Assembly (NCBI GenBank): GCA_036564345.1
Contig: DATCOZ010000256.1
Span: 1 to 12,651 of the forward strand
Direction of reading: 5' to 3'
Origin: UBA6019 sp036564345
GTDB lineage: Bacteria > Chloroflexota > Dormibacteria > Dormibacterales > Dormibacteraceae
DNA length: 12,651 nucleotides
A program made the translations under genes and the position numbers. The first letter of the stretch is position 1. Each line of letters opens with the position of its first letter. This document shows, one piece after another, positions 6,535 through 12,077 of this stretch. Under the pieces are notes generated by a model, which did not search any database, had not been told where the DNA came from, and saw nothing but the letters and a program-made list of their open reading frames with translations.

Positions 6535-7794
6535 TTGCGTCCCCTCCAACGTCTTCTCACGGTGTCCCTCCTCTGCGCCTGGGCGCTGTCGCTGAGCGCC
6601 GTGTCGGCGCTGGCTGCGGTGCCCGCCCGCCCCGACAACGGCTGGGTCCAGTTGGGCGCGCTGCCCGAGAGCCTCGACAGCCCGATCTTCGCGATCGCCG
6701 TAAGCCCTCTCGATCCGACGATCGTGCTGGTCGGCACCGGGAGCGGGACGCTCTATCGCTCAACCGACGCCGGCAACACCTGGGCGGCCGTCGGCCACGG
6801 CCTCGGCCGGGGCGTCCTGACCATCCAGTACAGCCCGTTCAAGGCCAGCCTGGTCTATGCCGGGACCCGCGGGGCGGGCCTCTGGAAGAGTGCTGACGGC
6901 GGCGCCACCTGGGCGAAGCAGGCGGGCATCCCGGCCGGCACCGTGCGCAGCCTAGGCTTCGCCAAGTCGCTGACGCTGGCCGGGGCGGACGGCGGTCTTT
7001 TCTCAAGCCGCGACGGCGCCACCTGGGCTCCCTACCTGAGCTTTGCGCCGCTCAACCTGAGCGCGATCGCCGTCGCCGCGGTCAACGATCCGCCCAAGTT
7101 CCTCGCCGGCGCCGACGCGAGCAGGGGCGACGAGACACTCCCGCTCTTCGTCAGCCAGGACGGTGGGACCAGCTGGAACAACGTCAAGTCGCTCGGCTCC
7201 AGCACGATGGTGGGCGCCGCGGCAGCGGGGGCGCCGAGCGGCGCCAGCCGCCCGGTCGTGGTGGGGACCAACGCCGGCGCCTTCCTCTCCGGCGACGGCG
7301 GATCGACCTGGGGGCAGGTTGCCGGCCTGCCCGCGATCGACTTCACCGCGGCGGCCTATGTCGCCAACCACGCCGACCGCTTCTACATCGCGAGCGATGG
7401 CGGAGGGACCCAGTCGGGCGGCCTCTGGAGCACCGCTGACTCCGGCCAGTCGTTCCGCTCGCTGGCCTCGCCGATCGGCTCGGTGACGGCGCTCGCCCTC
7501 ACCGCCGAGGAGGCCCCGACCGTGTACACCGCCACCTTCCGGCCCATCGACCACCTGGTCCTCCTCTGGGCCTTCCGTGACGCCGGTGGCACGCCCACCC
7601 CGCCGGCCGGTGGTGTGCCGGCTGCTGTGGGACCGGCCATCGCGCCGGTTGCCGCGCCTGCCACGGGCGCGAGCGGTTTCACACTGGCCCGGCTGGTCAC
7701 CTCTCCGGAGGCGCCCTATATCGGGCTTGGCGCGCTTGCCGTGCTCGTCCTACTGGCCGCGCTGGTTCTGCAGGTCCGGCGCGGGCGAGAGTAG
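6535..7794 (+). CDS. Secreted Asp-box beta-propeller with C-terminal membrane anchor
   Basis: This is a 419-residue surface protein. Residues 1-27 form a signal peptide: a basic start (RPLQR), a long hydrophobic core, and SALA before AVPA. The body has six Asp-box (BNR-like) repeats of the S-x-D-x-G-x-T-W type: 76-83, 119-126, 158-164, 207-214, 252-259 and a degenerate one at 299-307. These are typical of propellers in the sortilin/Ycf48/sialidase superfamily. A Pro/Ala/Gly linker (about 350-380) leads to a membrane helix (about 395-413) and a basic RRGRE end, so the propeller should face outward. The TTG start is chosen because only it supplies the positively charged signal-peptide region; the GTG at 6562 would not. 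No sialidase or other catalytic residues can be identified. The 3' end overlaps the convergent gene by 45 bases. Confidence 0.8.
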   Translation: MRPLQRLLTVSLLCAWALSLSAVSALAAVPARPDNGWVQLGALPESLDSPIFAIAVSPLDPTIVLVGTGSGTLYRSTDAGNTWAAVGHGLGRGVLTIQYSPFKASLVYAGTRGAGLWKSADGGATWAKQAGIPAGTVRSLGFAKSLTLAGADGGLFSSRDGATWAPYLSFAPLNLSAIAVAAVNDPPKFLAGADASRGDETLPLFVSQDGGTSWNNVKSLGSSTMVGAAAAGAPSGASRPVVVGTNAGAFLSGDGGSTWGQVAGLPAIDFTAAAYVANHADRFYIASDGGGTQSGGLWSTADSGQSFRSLASPIGSVTALALTAEEAPTVYTATFRPIDHLVLLWAFRDAGGTPTPPAGGVPAAVGPAIAPVAAPATGASGFTLARLVTSPEAPYIGLGALAVLVLLAALVLQVRRGRE

Positions 7795-8448
7795 CTTTCG
7801 ATCCGGGTCGGGCGGCGCGGCCAGCCGCCACGGATCGAGCCCGGCGCGGTCGAGCATCGCCGCGGCGAGGCGATCGTAGTCGCGGTTGGAGAGGTCGCCG
7901 ACCGGGTCGCGGCTGGTCTTCATCAGCTGGGTGAAGCTGAGCGTGGCGAGGGCACGGTAGGCGAGCACCGCCTTGGCCTGCTCGATCCGCCCGCTTCCCA
8001 TCGCGGTCCGCACGAAGGCGAGCGCCGAGCCCATCTCCCGCGCCTCCCGCCAGCGCCAGGGACCGTAGGTGAGGAGCATCCAGAGGATCGGCGGCAGTGC
8101 GATGAAAAGGGCGAGGGCGATCGCCAGCGTGGCGATGTCCTGGCGGACCGTCACGCTGAGCTGGATGAGCGGGTCGCCGGTGTGCTTCTCGAGGTTGCTC
8201 GCCTGGGTCTGCAGGAAGCTGCTGATCAGGGGGATCCCCTTGGGGACGGCGTTCTTGAATGACTCCAGCCAGTCGTTGAAGGTGCGGCCGGTGTCACGGA
8301 TGCCGTCGGCGATGACCTGGAGGCCCTGCACGGTCTGGTAGGTCAGCCAGCCGGCAACGCCCCAAAAGGTGATCCAGAGGAGGGCGAGCAGGTCCTGCAG
8401 GAAGCGGCGCAGCGCCGGCAGCCGCCGGTCGGGATAGAACTTGAGCAT
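7750..8448 (-). CDS. Two-helix membrane protein of unknown function
   Basis: I do not recognise this 232-residue protein. It has a short basic N-terminus and a first membrane helix at about 18-40. An amphipathic, probably helical 60-residue segment (45-100) follows, then a second membrane helix at about 105-127. After the WRWRE boundary comes a C-terminal helical domain of about 100 residues ending in a Pro/Asp-rich tail. This predicts both termini in the cytoplasm and a small outer domain. The start is ATG at 8448: GAGG (8454-8457) lies five bases upstream and TACACT (8467-8472) further up. It is divergent from ridA and convergent with the propeller gene, overlapping it by 45 bases. That the frame is real follows from the Shine-Dalgarno, the coherent membrane topology and the lack of a better frame here. 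Confidence 0.7.
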   Translation of the reverse strand: MLKFYPDRRLPALRRFLQDLLALLWITFWGVAGWLTYQTVQGLQVIADGIRDTGRTFNDWLESFKNAVPKGIPLISSFLQTQASNLEKHTGDPLIQLSVTVRQDIATLAIALALFIALPPILWMLLTYGPWRWREAREMGSALAFVRTAMGSGRIEQAKAVLAYRALATLSFTQLMKTSRDPVGDLSNRDYDRLAAAMLDRAGLDPWRLAAPPDPDRKLLSPAPDLQNQRGQ

Positions 8449-8466
8449 CGGGGCCTCGATCAGCTC

Positions 8467-8472
8467 AGTGTA
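8467..8472 (-). promoter_or_regulatory. -10 element (TACACT) for the unknown membrane gene
   Basis: TACACT on the minus strand precedes the ATG at 8448 by 18 bases, with GAGG in between. The spacing fits a short leader with a Shine-Dalgarno. No -35 box is evident. Confidence 0.35.
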
Positions 8473-8509
8473 AGAGCAGCCTCCCAGGCCGGCTTGTGGC
8501 GTGCACGGT

Positions 8510-8515
8510 TAAACT
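8510..8515 (+). promoter_or_regulatory. -10 element (TAAACT), probable leaderless ridA start
   Basis: TAAACT ends seven bases before the ATG at 8523, so transcription should begin at or next to the start codon. The upstream in-frame GTG (8496) lies before this element, which argues for the ATG. There is no Shine-Dalgarno. Confidence 0.45.
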
Positions 8516-8522
8516 CCCCGGG

Positions 8523-9002
8523 ATGCCATCAGCGCGCCATCGACTCAGGGAGTTAGGCATCGAGCTGCCGGCGGCGCCTCCCGCCATGGCCGCCTACGTT
8601 CCGACGCGCGTCGTGCCGATCGGCGGTGGCCGCTCGCTGGTCTTCGTCGCCGGCCAGGTCCCGGTCGTCGACGGCGAGGTCCGCCACGTCGGCAGGGTTC
8701 CCGACCAGGTCGACCTCGAGGAGGCCCGCGTCGCCGCCCGGCTCTGCGCTCTCAACCTCCTCGCCCAAGTGGACGCGGTCGCCAGCCTGGACCGGGTCGA
8801 GCAGGTCGCCTCCCTCACCGGGTACGTGCGGAGCGCTTCGGGGTTCGGCGAACAGCCCCAGGTCATCAACGCCGCGTCAGAGCTCCTGGCGGACGTCCTC
8901 GGCGAGGCGGGCAAGCACTCCCGCGCCGCCGTCGGCGTTGCCGAGCTGCCCCGCGGCGTGTCGGTCGAGATAGCCGCGATCTTTGTCGTCACCGACGCCT
9001 GA
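8523..9002 (+). CDS. RidA (YjgF/YER057c/UK114) family protein
   Basis: RidA proteins hydrolyse reactive enamines and imines formed by PLP enzymes. The 159-residue form matches the longer bacterial subgroup. Visible marks are LVFVAGQVPVVDGE (39-52), LTGYVRSASGFGEQPQVINAASELL, and HSRAAVGVAELPRGVSVEIAAI. Arg134 and Glu149 align with the imine-handling Arg105 and Glu120 of E. coli RidA, so deaminase activity is plausible. The ATG is preferred over an in-frame GTG at 8496, because a TAAACT promoter hexamer separates them. The stop overlaps the next gene's start region by 20 bases, so the two are probably co-translated. No PLP enzyme lies nearby to name a substrate. Confidence 0.88.
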   Translation: MPSARHRLRELGIELPAAPPAMAAYVPTRVVPIGGGRSLVFVAGQVPVVDGEVRHVGRVPDQVDLEEARVAARLCALNLLAQVDAVASLDRVEQVASLTGYVRSASGFGEQPQVINAASELLADVLGEAGKHSRAAVGVAELPRGVSVEIAAIFVVTDA

Positions 9003-9879
9003 GGCCGCACCGGTCCTGAACAACCGCCGGTTTCTCTGGCTGGGGATCGCCCTCTACCTGGGACTGATCTTCGGCGTGATGCTCTGGCGGGGCATCTCGA
9101 TCGAGCCCCAGTGGGTCGTCCTGGCGCTGCTGCTGGTCGCCGTCGCCCTCGGCCGCGGTCGAGCCTTCCTGACCGACTGGCTGCCTTTCCTGGTCCTCTT
9201 CTTCGGCTACGAGATCATGCGCGGGTTCGCATCGAAGACCGGCTTCGCGCCGCACGACGTCTCCGGCCTGGAGCGGGCCTTGTTCGCGGGCACCCTGCCG
9301 ACGGTCACCCTGCAGCACTGGTTTTACGACCCGGCGCGGATCGCGATCTGGGACTGGGTGGGCATGGTCCTCTATTTCCTCCACTTCCCGCTCCCGATCG
9401 TTGTCGGCTTCGTCTTCTGGATGAACGACCGGTCCCACTACTGGCGGTTCGTCTCGGCGCTGCTCCTGATGTCGTTCATCGCCTTTATCACCTACCTGTT
9501 CTTCCCGACCGCTCCACCGTGGATCGAGAACCACGCCCAGGTCCATAAGGTGATCACCGAGACCGTCGACAAGTGGGGCGTCTCCTACATCGTGTCGCCC
9601 TTCTACAAGAACCTCAACCCAAACCAGTTCGCCGCCTTCCCGTCACTCCACGCCGCCTTCCCGGCGCTCGCCGCGATCTACGCCTGGAACCGGTACCGCC
9701 TGCTTGCGATCGGGCTGATCGCGTACACGGCGTGCATCTGGCTGGCGGTCGTGTACCTCGGCGAGCACTACTTCGTTGACGCCCTGGCGGGCCTCGTTTA
9801 CGCCCTCGTGGCGACGGCGCTGGTCACCCTGGTCGCCGCCCGGAGGCAGTCTCCTACGCGTGCCATACCCGCTTCATGA
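8983..9879 (+). CDS. PAP2-superfamily membrane phosphatase (AUR1/IPC-synthase-like)
   Basis: The 298-residue protein has about six membrane helices and the PAP2_3 pattern. FPSLHAAFP (219-227) supplies the Ser-x-His of motif C2, and YLGEHYFVDALAG (258-270) supplies the Gly-x-His and Asp of motif C3. Family members cleave or transfer phosphate groups on lipids, and this subgroup includes inositol-phosphorylceramide synthases. The first half (HDVSGLERALF, then a short loop and PLPIVVGF) is typical of that branch. The exact lipid is unknown. The start is a TTG inside ridA (20-base overlap); later GTG/ATG codons would cut the first helix. The Shine-Dalgarno is weak, so translation is probably coupled to ridA. 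The last 26 bases overlap the convergent yvcK gene. Confidence 0.85.
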   Translation: MSSPTPEAAPVLNNRRFLWLGIALYLGLIFGVMLWRGISIEPQWVVLALLLVAVALGRGRAFLTDWLPFLVLFFGYEIMRGFASKTGFAPHDVSGLERALFAGTLPTVTLQHWFYDPARIAIWDWVGMVLYFLHFPLPIVVGFVFWMNDRSHYWRFVSALLLMSFIAFITYLFFPTAPPWIENHAQVHKVITETVDKWGVSYIVSPFYKNLNPNQFAAFPSLHAAFPALAAIYAWNRYRLLAIGLIAYTACIWLAVVYLGEHYFVDALAGLVYALVATALVTLVAARRQSPTRAIPAS

Positions 9880-11134
9880 TCACCTTTGACAGCTTGTCGG
9901 TGTCGTGGTGGGAGGGGACCTTCTGGTTGACGACGTCGGCGAGGATGAAGTGCATGTCCCGGCCCTCCGGGGCCTCGCTGTCGAAGACGACCTTCGACTG
10001 ACCCCCGGTCGGGGTGTGCGCGTAGTTCGAGTTGACGATGGCGAAGTCGAAGATGTTGCTGCCGACGTGGTCCTCCAGGACCTTCATGAAGTCGGAGACC
10101 TTGAAGTTGTCGGTCTCGCCGTTCTCCGAGGCCACGTTGCAGATGAACACCTTCAGCGCCGGGCTCGCGCGGAGCGAGTCGACCATGCCACGGACGAGCA
10201 GGTTGGGGAGGATGCTGGTGTAGAGGGACCCCGGCCCGATCGTGATCAGGTCCGCGTTGAGGATCGCCAGCGCGGCCTCGGGATTGATCTCAGCGGTGTC
10301 CGGCCGCAGGAAGACCCGCGTGATGGGCGACTTCTCGAGGGGGATCTTCGATTCGCCCACCACAGTCCCCCCGTTGACAGTCGCGCAGAGCACAACGTCC
10401 TGGAGCGTGCTGGGGAGGACGGCGCCGCGCACCGCGAGGACCCGGCCCGACTCGCGGACCGCATGCTCCATGTCGCCCGTGACCTCGGCCATCGCCATGA
10501 TGAAGAGGTTGCCGAAGGAGTGGCCCTCGAAGCTGCCCTCCTTGAAGCGGTGGTCGAAGAGCTCCTTCACGAGCGGTTCGGCGTCGGCCAGGGCCACCAG
10601 GCACTGCCGGATGTCGCCCGGCGGAAGGATCCGGTACTCCTCCCGAAGCCGCCCGCTCGATCCTCCGTCGTCGGCGACCGTCACGACGGCGGAGAGGTTG
10701 CCGGAGTACTCCTTCAGGCCGCGGAGCAGCGTGCTGAGGCCGTGGCCGCCGCCGATCGCCACGATCCGTGGGCCGCGGCTCATGATCCGGTTCGAGTAGA
10801 GGACGTCCGCAACGCTGCGGTCGCCGCCCGGAATGAACGGGCCGAGGATCGACCGCTGGAGCATGTAGAAGCTGAAGCCGACAAGCCCGAAGCCGAGGCC
10901 GCCGAAGAGCAGGGCGCGGACCTCGCGAGGCAGGAACTGGAGGGTGATGGCCTTAACGTAGACGGCGGTGCCCGGCGGGAACTGGGTCTGGTCGTAGATG
11001 CCGCGGAGCAGGTAGGCGATGCCGAGGTCGATCAGCAGGATGCCCACTCCGAGCAGGAGAAGCCAGCGTTTTACGAAAAGGCCGGGCGTGAGCCAGCGAA
11101 GCCAGCGCTGGGAGTTCCTGAGCATCGGAGGCAT
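9854..11134 (-). CDS. yvcK: YvcK/GlmR-family UDP-sugar-binding regulator with N-terminal membrane anchor
   Basis: YvcK (GlmR, CofD-like fold) binds UDP-GlcNAc and, in Bacillus subtilis, steers carbon into peptidoglycan precursors through GlmS. Residues 122 onward carry the family core: AIGGGHGLSTLLRGL (126-140), VTVADDGGSSGRLREE (151-166), LPPGDIRQCL (170-179) and GHSFGNL (204-210), then GPGSLYTSILPNLLV. Ahead of this lie about 120 extra residues with two membrane helices (about 24-44 and 73-94) and no recognisable domain, which should hold the enzyme-like domain at the inner membrane face. The ATG at 11134 has GGAAGG 11 bases upstream; a later Met4 is possible. The usual neighbours rapZ (yvcJ) and whiA are absent. 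The 3' end overlaps the PAP2 gene by 26 bases. Confidence 0.92.
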   Translation of the reverse strand: MPPMLRNSQRWLRWLTPGLFVKRWLLLLGVGILLIDLGIAYLLRGIYDQTQFPPGTAVYVKAITLQFLPREVRALLFGGLGFGLVGFSFYMLQRSILGPFIPGGDRSVADVLYSNRIMSRGPRIVAIGGGHGLSTLLRGLKEYSGNLSAVVTVADDGGSSGRLREEYRILPPGDIRQCLVALADAEPLVKELFDHRFKEGSFEGHSFGNLFIMAMAEVTGDMEHAVRESGRVLAVRGAVLPSTLQDVVLCATVNGGTVVGESKIPLEKSPITRVFLRPDTAEINPEAALAILNADLITIGPGSLYTSILPNLLVRGMVDSLRASPALKVFICNVASENGETDNFKVSDFMKVLEDHVGSNIFDFAIVNSNYAHTPTGGQSKVVFDSEAPEGRDMHFILADVVNQKVPSHHDTDKLSKVIMKRVWHA

Positions 11135-11202
11135 GGTATCGGTTTGCCTTCCAACGAAGATCGGGCCGGGGGGGTTACCCGGACCGGTCGGGCAAAAAAC
11201 AC

Positions 11203-11214
11203 GATAATGGGGAT
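11203..11214 (+). promoter_or_regulatory. -10 element and Shine-Dalgarno of the DUF5808-like gene
   Basis: GATAAT (11203-11208) is directly followed by GGGGAT (11209-11214), six bases before the ATG at 11221. If transcription starts about seven bases after the hexamer, the GGGG lies upstream of the transcript start, so either the promoter or the ribosome site may be misread. An A-run (11193-11198) precedes the hexamer. Confidence 0.35.
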
Positions 11215-11220
11215 ATCACG

Positions 11221-11586
11221 ATGATCCGCCGAATCAGACGCCTGGTCAAAATCGCCGGCTTCGGCATCTTCGTGGCGGCGATCGCCCAGGAGATGGCCAA
11301 GCCCGAGTCGGAGCGGACGTGGCAGGGAAAGGTCGGTGGCGTCGTGCCGTATGACTTCCGCCCCCCGACCTGGGAGCGCCTGCTGGAGGCGTACTGGAAC
11401 CCGAGCGATCCGCGTCTGTTCACCGACAGGGTCTTCGGCGTCGGCTGGGCGATCAACCTGTTCCGGGCCAAGGAGTACATGCGGGCGACCTACGAATCGT
11501 TGATGGGCGGCAAGCTGCCCGCTTCCCAACGCTGGAGCCCGCGTACGTCCCCGGCTCGGAAGTCGGACGCCGCCGAGAACAGCTGA
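11221..11586 (+). CDS. Small DUF5808-like protein
   Basis: This is a 121-residue protein with a basic start (MIRRIRRLVK), a short hydrophobic stretch (11-22) and a central segment. YWNPSDPRLFTDRVFGVGWAINL (split as YWNPSDPRLF and GVGWAINL) covers residues 58-80. This matches DUF5808, whose members show a W-x-P-D-P-R-L-F...G-x-G-(W)-x-x-N pattern and have no known activity. The Arg-rich tail (RWSPRTSPARKS) looks disordered. The gene is divergent from yvcK with an 86-base gap and stands alone before a long non-coding stretch. The hydrophobic stretch is short for a full membrane helix, so peripheral attachment is possible. Family assignment is by pattern only. Confidence 0.65.
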   Translation: MIRRIRRLVKIAGFGIFVAAIAQEMAKPESERTWQGKVGGVVPYDFRPPTWERLLEAYWNPSDPRLFTDRVFGVGWAINLFRAKEYMRATYESLMGGKLPASQRWSPRTSPARKSDAAENS

Positions 11587-11592
11587 CGCGTC

Positions 11593-11610
11593 GGGTCGGT
11601 ACTTCGACCC
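11593..11610 (+). terminator. Weak hairpin after the DUF5808-like gene
   Basis: GGGTCG (11593-11598) and CGACCC (11605-11610) enclose a six-base loop, starting seven bases after the stop. The downstream bases contain only a short T-run (TTT, 11620-11622), so it is a poor intrinsic terminator but the only candidate in the window. Confidence 0.3.
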
Positions 11611-11729
11611 TCTCGGGCGTTTCCCCTTCCGATGAGGTTCCGGCTCGTGCTCACGGCGGGGGACGACTAGAGCACCAGGACCGACCTCCCCGGCTTCCGA
11701 ACAGGGTTGGCAGGCTACTTATACCCGCC

Positions 11730-11749
11730 TGTGGTCAAACTGTGGATAA
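11730..11749 (+). other. Tandem DnaA-box-like pair in the long intergenic region
   Basis: The 270-base gap 11587-11856 holds no supported gene. Near its middle, TGTGGATAA (11741-11749) is the exact complement of the DnaA box TTATCCACA. TGTGGTCAA (11730-11738) precedes it with the same orientation and two mismatches. The two start 11 bases apart, one helical turn. Other content of the gap is a weak hairpin at 11593 and a 10-base palindrome GAACCGGTTC (11767-11776). A role in DnaA binding is inference. Confidence 0.4.
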
Positions 11750-11826
11750 GCCGCGCCCGCTGTGCTGAACCGGTTCGATTCGACTGGCCGCCTGCCCGTC
11801 AAAGAGGGAGTCCGGAGCCCGCTGGG

Positions 11827-11832
11827 TAGAAT
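11827..11832 (+). promoter_or_regulatory. -10 element (TAGAAT) of the tRNA-Gln gene
   Basis: TAGAAT lies 24 bases before the mature 5' end of the tRNA, leaving a 5' leader of about 17 bases for RNase P to remove. It is identical to the hexamer before the propeller gene. No -35 box at standard spacing is visible. Confidence 0.4.
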
Positions 11833-11856
11833 TGGTGACCGCACCCAATCTGCCGC

Positions 11857-11932
11857 TGGGGAGTGGCCAAGCTGGTAAGGCGCCTGACTCTGGATCAGGA
11901 GATCAAAGGTTCGAATCCTTTCTCCCCAGCCA
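11857..11932 (+). tRNA. tRNA-Gln (anticodon CUG)
   Basis: A full cloverleaf is visible. The acceptor TGGGGAG pairs with CTCCCCA. The D stem is GCC/GGC, and the anticodon stem CCTGA/TCAGG encloses the loop CTCTGGA, giving anticodon CTG. The variable loop is AGATC. The T stem AAAGG/CCTTT encloses TTCGAAT. The discriminator is G and CCA is encoded (11930-11932), for 76 bases in total. The weak first pair U1-A72 is an identity feature of tRNA-Gln. It reads CAG codons. An integrase gene begins 145 bases downstream, a common arrangement where elements insert into tRNA genes. Confidence 0.97.
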
Positions 11933-12077
11933 ACTCACCGAATCGTATTCGGGCTCTGGCGCCTGATTTTCTTGACGGCGCATGCATGCGGCCTTGATTT
12001 GGCCTATACTCTGCACGAGTAATGCGCCGCGATATGGCGTGACTCGCGGGAATTGCGCAATAAGGGGAGCGGCCATC
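11933..12077 (+). promoter_or_regulatory. Integrase control region with two palindromes
   Basis: This gap is clearly less GC-rich: two 60-base lines count 52 and 58 %. It holds the perfect 12-base palindrome CGCATGCATGCG (11979-11990), a TATACT -10 hexamer (12005-12010), the perfect 10-base palindrome ATTGCGCAAT (12052-12061), and AAGGGGAG (12062-12069) as a strong Shine-Dalgarno eight bases before the integrase ATG. GGCGCCTGA at 11958-11966 repeats the tRNA bases 11879-11887. The palindromes on both sides of the likely transcription start suggest control of integrase expression or recombinase arm sites. Confidence 0.4.

Noticed and set aside
8496..8522. Upstream GTG as the ridA start
   Set aside because: The TAAACT promoter hexamer lies between this GTG and the ATG at 8523, and the extra nine residues match nothing in the family.
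11178..11198. Hairpin-like CCCG/CGGG around GACCGGTC followed by A-run, between yvcK and the DUF5808-like gene
   Set aside because: The stem has a G-G mismatch and the tract is A on the plus strand, while on the minus strand the T-run precedes the stem; it does not fit a terminator in either direction, and both genes point away.
9905..11224. Plus-strand open frame of 439 codons opposite yvcK
   Set aside because: It is the antisense shadow of a clear YvcK gene, with a charged, low-complexity Asp/Glu/Arg/Val composition and no family pattern.
11632..11670. Twelve-codon open frame (ATG to TAG) in the long gap
   Set aside because: It has no ribosome site or promoter of note, and is too short to separate from chance.
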